The notes beneath the pieces are model-generated. The model did not search any database. It saw only the letters and a list, made by a program, of their open reading frames with translations, and was not told where the DNA came from. Shown in pieces: positions 24,560-36,799 of a stretch of 64,000 nucleotides of DNA; the first letter of the stretch is position 1, and each line of letters begins with the position of its first letter. The translations under genes and the position numbers were made by a program. Location of the stretch: contig OY998180.1 in NCBI GenBank assembly GCA_963921935.1, positions 40,052,811 through 40,116,810 on the forward strand, written 5' to 3'. Source of the DNA: Galeruca laticollis. Taxonomy: Eukaryota; Arthropoda; Insecta; Coleoptera; Chrysomelidae.

Positions 24560-26290
24560 ATTAAGGGGACACAAACTCTCATAAGTTGAGAAAATATGTG
24601 TGATTTAATTTCTCGACAAGTGAACCAATCGAAATTTATATGTCCTTTTGCAAGGAGTTCTACATGACCTGAAAGTGGTAAAAAATTATAAACAATGTCA
24701 TTCAGTGAGGAAAGAAATTTTAAGACTTCTCTTTATACATAAATCAGAGGTGTTTCATCATATTTTTCTATAAAGGAAGTGACAGTATGGTGAACATCTA
24801 AAATATATGTCTGCAAAATAGCCTTACATGCTTCGCAATTGAAAGTTGTAATTTTTTTAACAACGAAACCAGAAATAATGATTGTCAAAAATTTGAACGA
24901 TTTCATTCTGTATCTAAAAACGGGAAATCTATATTTTCCTTTTCATTGATAATATTAGAAGTCAGTGGTTTTGTCTCATTATGAAAATTTAAAGAAGAAT
25001 TCAAGTCGTCTAATAAACTGCAGTAATTGAACTATTTAAAATTGACGTTTTTAAAGCCGTAATAAATTGGTAACCATTTGGAGAGGTATTGACACCACCA
25101 TATTGCCGAATTGCCCCAAACATATTTTCAACTGGGTCCTGATTTGAATAACGTGTTGACACCCCCAATAGTAGTTAAATAAGACGTTTTAAAAGGCATT
25201 TTGGTTTTCATAGCCTTCCCATTTTGCGGTAAAAGTGCCAAGATTTTATTTTAGGCAACATAGAATTCCAAAAAAGCGGATGGTTTGACTTTTTTGAAAC
25301 ATACCGTCAAAGAGCGTTATCAGCATCAAAGGTTGATTTCCTAGCTTAAGACTGTCAAATAACTTATGAATGTTCTCAATAAATTCGGCAGTATAGATAG
25401 CCATAGTTGATAATTTACCAGCAACAATTAAACTTTCAATTGTAGTAGCCACAGTGTGACTTATTATTTTTGCAGCAACTGAAAGTTTCATTCCAATTTT
25501 CCTGTTTTTACGAGGTTCGAAGAATAATTCTCTAATTTTGTGCAAAACCAGAATTTTTTTTGTTTTATCAATATAAAAAACATTTTTAATGTTGTAACTA
25601 TGCACATTTCTAGATGTCAAAATAAATATCAAAATTAAATAAATCATTTTTCGAACATTTCAAAAAATAGGATCATATAAAATTATTATTTTCTCTCCGT
25701 TTACGAAAAAATAAGGACCAGTTTTTTCAATTTTCCAATGTCTTCTTAAATGTCTCAAAGCTGCTCGATTTGTATTTCCTAGATCGGAAATAGTTGCCAT
25801 TACATTTAATCTCACTTCTTGTAGTACTGAAATCACTTCTACAATAATTAATTTCAAATCTTCAGTTTTAACCTGATCATTAGCAAAATAATAATGTAAT
25901 CCATTAATTACAAACACCAACGCATGATTGGCAGGTTGAAACTTTCTGTCTAAATTACTACCAAGATCTACGAACGCTACAATTCTGTCATTAGCCACAT
26001 CCAAAATCAATTGATCTTTTAATGCTATTTTGTCAAATAAGAGGACATTATTATCTATCTGCTTCTTTTCAACAACCCTCTCTTTATGTCTATCCAAAAT
26101 TGCTTTATTAATTCCAGTTCCGAATGACATTGATCTTAGAAGTGGCTGTAAAGTAGATTTACTTGGCAAGGCTATAAAACGTATAAAAAACTTATATGCT
26201 CGTGATCCCCTTTTATAAATGGCTAATGAGAGGACTTTATCTGTTATTGACCATGAAGGATTATGTTTGCCGTACTACGTTTTAAAAAGT
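24560..26290 (-). pseudogene. P-element-like transposase, copy 1
   Basis: Minus-strand blocks appear in the order of P-element transposase: WSITDKVLSLAIYKRGSRAYKFF (read as two short blocks, 26180-26255); LPSKSTLQPLLRSMSFGTG (~26110-26165); FVDLGSNLD and HALVFVINGLHYYF (25890-25975); ATISDLGNTNRAALRHLRR (25750-25810); NGEKIIILYDPIF (25660-25700); KLSVAAKIISHTVATTIES (25430-25490); TAEFIENIHKLFDSL (25350-25400); and NQDPVENMFGAIRQYGG (25090-25145), followed by a C-terminal tail to ~24560. Two long ORFs (25660-26169 and 25246-25647) are intact within themselves and separated by a frame change. The THAP DNA-binding domain expected at the N-terminus was not found. The family binds GTP and cuts P-type ends. 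Whether it served the 18-kb element is unknown. Confidence 0.7.
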
Positions 26291-29040
26291 CCATGCCTGC
26301 TGGATTTAATGAAAAAGTCATTCGAAGATAGTTGCTGTTTGTTACACTAAATTGGATTTATTTAGAAAATAATTTTTATTTCGAAAATGTTGTAATCAAA
26401 TGGAGATAACTTTGACTATTATTGAATGAGGATTGGTAAGAAAGTATGAGTGGGAAGGGGTCAATAGGTAGTAGGAAGAAAATGAGTACGCCATTGGAAT
26501 CATCAATAATTTTTATTACACATAAAAAATTATGAGAAATAATTTTGGGAATATACTCACTATCAATGGGTTATAGGAGAGACGTTGTAGATTTTGGGGG
26601 ATTTTGAAATTGATACCTGGTGAGAAGTCACATTGATTGTGTTAAAAGGAAATTTTGTAATTCGTTATTCTAATATTGGAAAGCCATCCAAAGAAGACAT
26701 ATTATCGGGATTGTACGAAATATTCCTATCAAACAAATAAATGGTTATTTGTAATCGGCTAGGCCGAATTTGAAACATATTTTCATTGTGACTGGAAACA
26801 TAAGAATACGATGACATTATACCACGTGTCTTTGATTGCTGAATTTATATTGGAAATATACCGCAGCAGATATTGGCGGAGTTTCTTCTATATGGTTGAT
26901 TGGTAGCGAGAGTAGGATCATCTTTTCCCAATTTATCCCGACCTTCTATCTCAAGACTGAGCACTGGATTAGAACTTACGTTGATGAAGGTTATGTAATT
27001 TTTTTTGTTTTTAGTATTGTCAAAAATTTATTCATCCAAAAATAAAGACTATTTATCAGTAATTTTTTTTACTTGTCATAATCTGATTTGAAGTGAATTT
27101 TGTTTGCTTTTACATTAATATGAATGTATTTGTTTTAATACATAAGTAGAAAAGGTACGATTTTATTATTATATATTATTCGAATTAGAACTCATATCTA
27201 TTCACTCCAACTCCGAAATTGATAGTATCACTTGTTCACCTCTTGCAATTGCATCAGAGTCATACATTTTAATTAAAATTTTAGAATTATTTGATAATCT
27301 TTGTTAATCATACAGTAGCCTGAAAAAAAAAGAAGAGAATTAAATATCAAACGTGAAGTGAATAGTTTTATTTATTTATTTATTCTGGGAAATAGCATAC
27401 CTTTCTCCATGAGAATATTTGAGGACAAATAAAAAAGACATTATCTACATTAAGGGGGTTTCTGTTGCTAGCCTAAAACCAGTTGAAACGATCAGAAATT
27501 TGAAAACATATAGATATATAGGAACTTACATGATAACGGATACAAATCGTAAGTACTCAGCTTTCTTTGTTTTTTTCTTTGAATTGCGTATCTATTGGGT
27601 TTTCCTCAACAGCTTGGCATTTGGAATATTTTATTATTTAAATGTTTAACTATACGTAGTTACCCGTTGTATCTTGCTATGCCGAAACCGACTGAGTGTA
27701 AGTAGTCTATTTTCTGGTTTATAACATCTCATAATATAAATATACTTATTTCCTTTTGTGGTAACTAAAAGCAACGTATGGGTGGGTATTGATTTGTTTT
27801 AATACTCCAACACGCGTTACACATACATCGAGCTTGTACGGTAGTTCCACCACGCGGCACTTACAAACAGCTTTTATATTTTATTTTAAAACAAGTCGAA
27901 GTTGGGCTTGGTGGTACAGATTGATTTGGATATAGAGCTTGTGCTTGTGCCACATTATAAATACACTTTCAAATAATTAATAAAGGTGAATTCTATGTTA
28001 TATAATAATATTATATTCAAAAAGTTGTGATCAGACGGAAGCCCTATAATAAAAAACTGGTCAGAGCTCTCAAAAAAAAATTCTTTTTTCAAAGGAATTC
28101 TTTGTGAAGATTAAACGAATACTAATATACAGTGTATGGATTAAAATTATTATCAATTTGACGGAAAATTTATTTTTTATGAAAAAAATTACCAGTCATG
28201 TATAATATAATGAATCAATTTTGCAAAGCCGGTTCCATTTTTTTAATAATCAAAAAGTCTTATATTCTTATAGAGAAAAGTTGATTAGAATTGAGACTTA
28301 GTTTTGTGATTATTATTTCTTAACAAATATCCATCCATCCAATTTTAGTTACATCCGTTTGAATAAATTGATCAACTCATTAATCAACTCATTAATCCAT
28401 AAATTTTCGATTTATTTCTTCATATATCGTTCTAGCTTTTACTAATAATTAATCCAAAGAGGTTTTCTCAGCTTGATTTGCTATTTCTGGTAGTGTATTT
28501 GGAAAATATAAATCACTTTACGAATCAGAAATCATGAACAATTGGAAAGTTATCAATGTTTTCTGTGCAATCTGTTAAGTATGAACACTTCACGAGAAAC
28601 AAACTGATAAACGGTATTTTTACAATTCTATTTATTTTTTAATTAAACAAAAGCAAAACAAGGCATTCTAATTATGGAAATGATTCCTGTCTTAGTTTGT
28701 TGAATATTTGAAGTCGTAAAAAGACCATTATATACGAGGGCGAGAAATGATTGAAAATATAAATTAAACTTTCTGCACAAGAGATGAAAGTTAACGTTAT
28801 GAGAATTTCTCTCACTTGTGACAGAAATCACGTTTTCGCTGAAGGTATTTTATTACAGAGTGACGTCTTTTTGTAAAGAGTTGTAGGAAAAAATATTTGA
28901 AATATTAATAAAGAAAACATTCGTAGACAACAAATCAGTAGGTAAAGCTAATATGAAATACACAAATACCCCAAATAAACTCAATTAATTTTGTAAAATC
29001 CTAACTTTTCAATGTTTAATAATTCTCATTTTTTTTTGGA
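26291..29040. other. AT-rich interior DNA, nothing recognised
   Basis: Short ORFs at 26836-27045 and 27419-27649 (+) have no recognisable motif. No repeats or RNA features are obvious. Confidence 0.45.
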
Positions 29041-29059
29041 TTAATTGAAGATTCCTACT

Positions 29060-31310
29060 TTACATTTCTAAATATTTTCATGCTTATCAATAAACTCAAC
29101 ATGTATTCCATGTGATTTGAAATGTGATTCATACCAATATGAAATATTTTCGCATTCATAATTTTCTAAATGGTGATCAATGTTTCTAGCAAGACCATCA
29201 CCAAATTCATATTTGTTGAAAGCATAACTGAATTCATTTAGTGAGCAGCTGATAATTTCTCTAAATTTTTTAGAGGGTCTCCTCAGACACTTTATTTGAC
29301 TGGCTAGCCGGATATAGTCCTTGTACAGCATAAATAGTTATTTTTCATGTATAAAATTATAGTCACCGCCTTTCGTTAGAGCTGCAGAACATTTCTCACA
29401 TTTGAACTTCATTTATAATTTGAACACAAAGTATCTAGCTATATAAACGGCCGAACATGTCTCCAAAGATGAATTTGCATTTATTGTATTTTCTTCAATC
29501 TTGACTGTTCTTCTGTCGATTCTTCATTCAAGTTTGCCGCATAAACAGCTGCACTGTTAGGTTTATTTTCGTTTTCAGCGTTGTCTTGATCGGAGTATTC
29601 ATCGTTGATAGTGAGAATTTCCAATTTACACATTCGTTTGCAGCCTTATATTCATATTGTGTTGCATTGAAATACGAAATTGTCTGACAGTGGGTTGGAT
29701 TATATCCTCCTACGTCTTACTGCCCAAAAAAACCAAGTTTATCTTGGTTCAAAAATCCTGTTAATAAGTACTTAACACTAGAATATTTCAGATATCTACA
29801 CAATTGCAAAATGGAGATTATTGTCCACTGAAATCCATTTATGCAGTGAGTATCTATATTATTTTCGAGTACCTCTTTTTTAAGTAATCTAATGCATTGC
29901 ATGATAAATAATAAGTTGAATGATTGAAAATAGATAATGGCATTCTGTAGGGATTTGCGTCGTTTAAAATCCTACTATTCAAAACATCGAAAATATTGTT
30001 GACTTATTTGATGAACTCTGCAGTATTCGCGGCTGTTGTCGCAGTATTTATCCGATTTTGGAAGCAATTTTTGTCGCCGCAGCAACAGTATTCAAAAATA
30101 CTTGTGCTGCGTACTTAGCACACATTTTCTGAAAATTAGTTGGCCAAATGTGTACGTCGGTGATTTTTAGCATAGCTCAAGCTGTTTCACTTGCTTTATC
30201 TATTTAATAGGTTTTGGTAAAGTAAATCCAGGCAATAGATATTTTATCAATTAGAAATTGCAATGCTGTGTCCATGAAATTGTTTTTTAAACTGTTCAAT
30301 AAATGAGGTATGTTAAACATGTAAATATTATGTGGCCCTCTGTTTCTACTACAGGGTTTTCTGTTGTTGCTCCCAATAACTTCATAGCCCCACGGTTATT
30401 TGAACCTTGATCACCAACAAGTACAAGCGGACTTAAAGTCATCTCCTTCAATTTCTTAACGACATCTACAATAATTTTTTGTAAAGATGAACTGTCTACA
30501 AGCCCAGCGGAAACGTAGTAACACAATGGTATTTTCCAGATATGAAGAAACCACGTATTAGAAAGACCAACCCAGTATTTGCTAATTTGGCAAATCCTCC
30601 CAGAGAACCCAAATACTCGTATCCTTCAATATTATCTCGCAATCGATTATATTTCAACAGAAGTTTCAATTTAGTTTAATAAAACATCACTACAATTTTT
30701 TTCTCTTGACCCGTCATAGTTTGTGCCTTTAGTGATAATTTCTTGATTAAAGTAGTATCCAATCCGGGCCATTAAACTACATACTTTTATCCAACTTTAT
30801 ATTGTTCTTACATATGGTGGAATTACCTAATTTGAGGGAATGAAGCATAAACTTATAAGCACCTGGGGATTTATAATTCAGAGACATGGCTAATTGTTGT
30901 TCATGTTATTACCATTTTGTATTTTTGTGTGTTGAATAACTGCATGTTCAAATAAGTTGTTACAAAAATACTCGTTATGATTGAGACCGCTTCGCACATA
31001 ATTTGAAGATATTAACTTTCTTAGTTACTGTATTTATTTTTCAATAGATATTTCGTTGGAAATTCCATTTGTAATAAGCGGTCGCTAAACTTGGAACTGA
31101 CAAAAAAAGTTTCAGAATCAGGAGAGATGTTTCTATCAGGAATGCTATAATTCAAGTATTTTAAATGACTGGCTATTTCCGAATCAGTATCAGAATTTGA
31201 CTGCTTTCAGTTGTAGGTTTTTGAATGTTCAACATTCCCTAATTCCTGTACATCACCAGTGGACATTGATGGAGGAGTCTGACCATTATCTGAAATTATA
31301 CTGGTCATGA
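29060..31310 (-). pseudogene. P-element-like transposase, copy 2
   Basis: A second, more decayed and clearly different P-like gene in the same orientation as copy 1. An N-proximal segment near 31040-31200 reads SEIASHLKYLNYSIP. The interval 30296-30526 encodes VLVGDQGSNNRGAMKLLG, the counterpart of SDLGNTNRAAL in copy 1. The interval 29717-29902 has YLLTGFLNQDKLGFFGQ, followed after a stop by GGYNPTHCQT, the counterpart of NQDPVENMFGAIRQYGG. A C-terminal ORF lies at 29068-29331. Stops and shifts are numerous. Sequence differences from copy 1 indicate another family rather than a recent duplicate. Confidence 0.6.
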
Positions 31311-31529
31311 CAATAAGACAATAATGAAAAATATAGTGAGCACGTGAAGATTGGGACAAATTCGTTAAAAGCTTGATTTAGCCATTGGGGAAAAAAGCTC
31401 AGACAGATAGACTTTATTTTTCAGTTGCGCATTTTTGATGTACTCATATCTTTGATACTGTCGTCACTGTTCGAGTTATGACATCATTTTAATTTTTTTT
31501 AAATTGGAATACACTATTTTGATAGCACC

Positions 31530-31985
31530 ATGAAAAGAACTCATTTTTCTTTGTACGGATGTTATATTTTTTATGATACATAATCGTTTGTTAGAGACAT
31601 AAAACATATGTATTATAATGAAATTTATAAAAATGCAAACAGGACTAAATAAGCCTACGTAAGTATTTAATTAAACGCTCAAATGGTAAACCATTCATTT
31701 CTTGACATATGCAAAGCAATGTAGAAACTCTTACAAAACATTATTAAGGGTATCAGCATTGATTGAATTAATTTCGATCCTAATTCTCTCGTTTAGTTGA
31801 TCAATACTATTAGTACTGTTAACTTTTCACTTAAGGTACCCCACAAAAATATGTAATTTGGATATATCAGGAGATCTGGCTGGTCACTCTAAAAATCCTC
31901 ATCTGCCAATCTCTTTAGTGGGAAAAATATTATTTATTTGTTCCCGTATATGACGTGCATAATGTAGTGACGTTCCATCTTGCTA
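31530..31985 (-). pseudogene. Mariner-like transposase C-terminal remnant, minus copy
   Basis: The minus strand reads DGTSLHYARHIREQINNIF, then IGR, a stop, GFLEWPARSPDISKL and FVGYLK. This matches the insect pattern QDGAPxHY...WPxRSPDLTPxDFFLWGYLK that carries the last two catalytic residues. Only the C-terminal third remains. It is arranged head to head with the plus copy at 32000-32425. Confidence 0.6.
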
Positions 31986-31999
31986 GTACTATAGTGAGT

Positions 32000-32425
32000 T
32001 GTCCGGTAACATAATAGACGGAATGTCGGATAAGGATTTTTAGAGTTGCCAGTTGGATCCACTGATCTAACCCCATTAGATTGTTTTGTGGGGTTACCTT
32101 GAGTCAAAACTTTATATTAACAGCCTTAATAACATTGATGCATTGAAAGAAAGAATTGGAACTAAATTAATTCAATTAATGCTAATACCCTGAATAATAT
32201 TTTGGATGAGTTTCAACATCATCCTGCAAATTGTCAAAAAGGCAAATAATTTGTACTTTGAACATTTAATTTAATACTTTGTAGGTTTATTTAGTCCTGT
32301 TTACATTTTTATAAATTAAAATATTAAGAATGAAATATCTCATTTCTATAACATATGGTTATGTAACATAAAAAATTTGACATCCGTACACCTAAAAATG
32401 CGTTCTTTTTATGGTACTTGCCAAC
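32000..32425 (+). pseudogene. Mariner-like transposase C-terminal remnant, plus copy
   Basis: The plus strand reads GFLELPVGSTDLTPLDCFVGL, then ERK(N)WN...INSINANTLNNILDEFQHHPANCQKG, the usual C-terminus of the same family. Its outer flank (AAATTTGACATCCGTACACC, about 32385-32405) is the inverted counterpart of the flank at 31530-31575. The pair therefore forms an imperfect palindrome of about 890 bp. Confidence 0.6.
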
Positions 32426-32434
32426 CTGGAGACA

Positions 32435-32880
32435 AGGTATTTCAACTTTCCAGATGATACTGTTCTGCTATACACCGGAACAGATAAAATCACCCTCAAT
32501 AATCAAGTAAATAATAATCTTAATGCTTACTTTGTTTTCAAATACATTAAAAATTAATATTGTATGTAAGCAGAAAAATAAAATAATTAACGAATTGCAT
32601 CTTCAATGCTATCCGCTTTGTATAAATGTCGAGATTATCCGTCTATGAAAAGTAAATTTCAAGTTTATAATTCTTTTTTCTTAACACACTTCAGGTATTT
32701 CCTGCCTGTGTGGGTAATGTGTGGAGAATTTAATTTTGATAAAGCTCAGAAATTACAAAACAAAACCATTAGAATATTATTTAAATATAATTCGCTCACT
32801 AGCCCATAAATAATATATTCAGAATTGAATTCGATTAAAATAAATTCTGGATATAGAACAATTCAAATATGTTTATAAAA
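32435..32880 (+). pseudogene. Non-LTR retrotransposon RT fragment
   Basis: TFPDDTVLLYTGTDKI at about 32440-32490 corresponds to the FADD box of non-LTR reverse transcriptases. The 32606-32809 ORF (KSKFQVYNSFFLTHFRYFLPVW then NKTIRIL) matches the conserved C-terminal RT region of Jockey/CR1-type elements. The element is truncated on both sides and has stops between the blocks. Confidence 0.6.
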
Positions 32881-33200
32881 TAATCAACAGAATTGTAACA
32901 TAAATATTGAGTTTGGCAATGATGTCATAATCCCATAATAACATGTATCAAATATATACAGGAACAAATATAGGTTTAAACAATCCGATTGGAGATTTAA
33001 TCGAAACATTTACTAATTTACTTCAGTTCATAAAAGACATGAATAATAATGATAAGAGTTTTGTTAGAAAATTGAAAGTTTATGTTGATTGACTGCCTTT
33101 GCATCACTGTATTCACTTTAATTTTATTACTCTCGAGGCCAGTGAGAGCTTGCAATTGAGCTGGCAAAAACCTACATAAATAAGATGTAATTTTATGAAC

Positions 33201-33308
33201 AAAGTTTTTCCACACTGCCAACACGATTTTGAAAGTTACGATCCTCTCCTGAATATGCTAACATAGTGTAGAGGTGTTCAAAATCGTTTTAGCAGTGTGG
33301 TAAAACTT
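33201..33308. repeat. Hairpin with ~32-bp arms
   Basis: The left arm 33201-33233 (CCACACTGCCAACACGATTT inside) pairs with 33278-33308 (AAATCGTTTTAGCAGTGTGG) around a ~44-bp loop. The surrounding sequence shows no coding motif. It may be the fused ends of a deleted TIR element. Confidence 0.65.
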
Positions 33309-34089
33309 CTTCTATTAACTGTATATGAACTGCATCTCTCGTTAACAATTTTCGCTTACTATTCTTAATAACACCACTAGGAGGAAAACGCACGTCACAA
33401 ATCTATTTATTCTTAAAATCAATAACGCCCATTAGTGCAATGTTTATATTTCCGCCATTTTTGCACACGTTTACCGTCGCCAACGGTTAACTTGAAAAAT
33501 GTAATGTCTTTATGAGACCTATTGTTGTTGAATCAGTTTTTATACACACACCTATGACTTTGCCGTTGTCACATTTGTACTAAAATGTCACGACTATAAA
33601 CACTAAAAAACAATATGGGTCACATAAAGGGACAGGATCACAGAACGACTACTAATACACACTTGATACGCAGCGATGTTACTCTTCTGGATTTCGAAAT
33701 CATCACAGCAAACGCATATTAGAATAAAGTTGTGGCTCTTTATAATTTTCACTGAACGCCCGTTGTTGGAAATTACTAGGCAAAATCGTATTTGATTCGA
33801 GTCCTCAGCAAAATTAATTAACCTGTAACTGCATTCTATACTATTTTCGCGGAATTTGGTGAATTAAATATTACATTTAATATATTTTCTCTCCATATGC
33901 GTGGATTCTGAGTAGATAACATAGAAATTTTGGGTATTTGTATAAACTAGAACACATGAGTATTTTTTTTTCGTTTTATTTTTCAAATACTTTATGACGG
34001 CAGACATATTGTCGAATGGTTTTGTAGAGCAATCAAAAGTCATTAGACTTTGATTCAATATTTGTATTATTTTTCGATATATATGAAAA

Positions 34090-35652
34090 AATAAACGGTT
34101 TTAAAGATTAGAACTAACTTTTCCGCACTTATACACTCTATAGGCTGTATCGGGCTAACAAAGCAAAATTACTAAACAAAAGGCCAAAAATATAAAATAT
34201 CTGAATTTATGGGACCCATTGTACTGGCTCTGGTGAGCTGAAAATCAATTGGATTCATCTGTGAGACGCCCTGAACACTATCCAATCATAAAATTGGTCA
34301 CTTTTATATAGTCCAGAGGCTGTGCATTGCTATCAAATTGAAAATTTTCCAAAAATTACCGATAATATAATATATCTTGATGTAGAGGTACAGTTGTAAT
34401 GGCTCTGATGAGCTGAAAGTCAATAGGCTTCGCTGTGAGATGCTCTTAACAATATACAATCATAAAGTTGGTCACTCCAGAGGGTGTATCCTGTTAACAA
34501 ACCGAAATTTCTCCAAAAATGACCAAAAATGTAGTACGTCAGGTACTATGGCACCCGTTATACTGGCTCTGGTGAGCTGAAAATCGCATCTGTCTGATGC
34601 CCTGAACAATACCCAATCATAAAGTTCGTGAATTTATGCACTCCGGAGACTGTATCGTGCTAACAAGACATAAATACAATAAACGTGTTTAAAGATTAAA
34701 AGTTACTATTCCGCATCTGTGAGATGCCCTGAACAATATTCTATCATAAAATTGGTCACTTCGGGGGATGTATCGTGCTAACAAACCGAAATTTCCCCAA
34801 ACAAAATGTGGCACTTCAGGTACCATAGCACCCGTAGTACTAGCTCTGGTGAGCTAAGAATCAATGAGCTTCATCTATATGACGTGTTGAATAATATTCA
34901 CTAATAAAAGTCAATTTTATACACTATGGAGGCTGTATCGTGGTAACAAACCGAAAATTCTCCAAAAATAACAAAAATTTGGTACATCAAGTACAATAGC
35001 ACTCTTTGTACTGTTTTTAGTGAGCTGAATATCAACAAGGTCCATTTTTGAGACGCCCTAAATAATATCCAATCATAAAATTGGTCACTTGTGAATACTC
35101 CGGAGGCTGTATCGTGCTAACAAACTGAAAATTCTCAAAAAATTACAATAATATCGTACTTAAAGTACTATAGCACCTGTTGTACTGGCTCTGGTGAGCT
35201 TAAAATCGATAGAGTTCATCTGCATGATGTTCCGAATAATACTCAACCATAAAATTGGTGACTTGTTGCACCTCGGAGATTGTATCGTGCTAACAATCTA
35301 AAATTTCTCAAAAAATTACAAAAATATCGTACTTCGAGTACCATAGCACTCGCTGTACTGACTCTGGTGAGTTTAAAATCCATAGAGTTCATCTTTGAGA
35401 TGTCCTGACCAATATTCAATTATAAAATTGATGACTTCTTGCACTTCGGAGGATGTATCGTGCTAACAAGACATGTAACGAAAAGTGGCCGACGACGACG
35501 ACGACATTTTTTTTTATAAAAACCATTTCTTCGTGTTGTTCTTGATGGAAAACGTGAAAATAACTCAAATTTTTTTTTCAAAATTCCTACTTCTTTTTAG
35601 GGTAAACCAATACATTTCTCGCATATTAGATAGGTTGAGCGGAAAAGTAAAA
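34090..35652 (-). repeat. Right inverted terminal region with ~170-bp tandem units
   Basis: Reverse complement of the left end, with about nine units. The landmark GGCTGTATCGTGCTAACAAA or a close variant occurs near 34143, 34316, 34483, 34650, 34770, 34930, 35108, 35280 and 35453. It is followed by GTGGCCGACGACGACGACGA (35487-35506) and the complement of the outer terminal motif, ending at about 35652. Confidence 0.75.
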
Positions 35653-35681
35653 AGTGGCAGACGACGAGAAAGGAGACATGA

Positions 35682-36650
35682 TTTTACGTTTCCGCCAAAC
35701 CTATCTACGATGCGAGGAAAGTATTGGTGTACCCCAAAAAAATTATAATTTTTGGATTTTTTTCAAGTTATTTTCACGTTTTTCAATAAAAAAACATGAA
35801 AAGAGGGTTTCTAGAAAACAGATCATATGTATATATCGTCTTTGTCGTCGGCCACTTTTTGTAACATGTTTTGTTAGCATGATACAGCCTCTGCGTCATC
35901 AGTTTTATGATTGGGTATTATTCAGGTATATCATAGATGAACCCTACTGATTTTCAGCTCACCAGAGTCAGTACAACGGGTGCTAAGGTACCTGAAGTAC
36001 CACAGTTTCTGTATTTTTTGCCTCCGGAGTGTATACAAGTGACCAATTTTATGACTGGAGATTGTTCAGCGCGTCTCACAAATGAACTCTATTTATTTTC
36101 AGCTCAACAAAGTCAGTACAACGGGTTCTATGAATCCAGATATACTTCATTTTTGGAGAAATTCCGTTGTGTTAGCACGGTACAGCCTCCGGAGTGTATA
36201 CAATAGACCAATTTTATTCCGAGATATATTGTTCAGGACGTCTCACAGATAAACTCTATTGCTTTGAACTAACCAAAGACAGCATAATGGGTCCTATGAA
36301 TCCAGATATACTACATTTTTGGTTACTTTTGGGGAAATTTCGGTTCGTTAGCGCGATACATCCCCCGAAGTGTATACAAGTGACCAATTTTATGATAGAA
36401 TTCAAAAATTTCTAGTAATGTTTTGAGAAATTTTGGTTTGTTAGCACGATACAGCTTCCGCAGTCAACAATTTTATGATTGGATATTGTTATCTCACGGA
36501 TAAACTCTCATCTGCGCCAGTTCAATGGCACCTATAAATCCAGATATACTGCATATACATAACTCGAAAAAAAAGTGGAAGATTCCAACTTTTTTTGGGG
36601 TAAACCAAAACTTTTTCTCGCATCGTAGATAGACTTGGCGAAAAAGAAAT
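35682..36650. mobile_element. Small non-autonomous relative of the 18-kb element
   Basis: The left end TTTTACGTTTCCGCC plus AACCTATCTACGATGCGAG and the right end CTCGCATCGTAGATAGACTT form inverted termini. They are the same family as the 18-kb element, but share CTACGATGCGAG in place of CTAATATGCGAG. Inside are about four ~150-180 bp units (35875-36470) and a GTCGTCGGCCAC tract (35838-35850). No coding sequence. It begins about 30 bp after the end of the larger element. Confidence 0.7.
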
Positions 36651-36799
36651 ATATATATATAAATTTTCCATGAAGAGGGTTTGTACAAAAAGTAATTGTG
36701 ATCTTATGTCTTTCTATTTAGATATTATAGGTTTATATAAATGGGGCAAACATTCATTAAAATCCATTCGTTTATTATTAAGGTGAATTTGTTTATTAT

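Larger units (their letters stand above)
17492..35652. mobile_element. 18-kb element with long repeat-built inverted ends
   Basis: The two ends are reverse complements. Each outer end has TTTTACTTTTCCGC, then AACCTATCTAATATGCGAG, then a GTCGTCGTC tract with GTCGGCCAC, then a tandem array of ~165-185 bp units containing GTTAGCACGATACAGCCTCC. Each array ends at the same inner marker (AATCTTTAAAACCGTTTATT, 18638-18657, against its complement near 34090-34115). A shared inner boundary argues for one element rather than two chance insertions. The interior holds a DUF7869-like remnant, two P-element-like remnants and several nested insertions. No matching target duplication was found. The superfamily is unknown. 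Confidence 0.6.

Noticed and set aside
27419..27649. Possible host membrane protein
   Set aside because: The hydrophobic stretch arises from T-rich DNA; no start context, splice structure or family resemblance.
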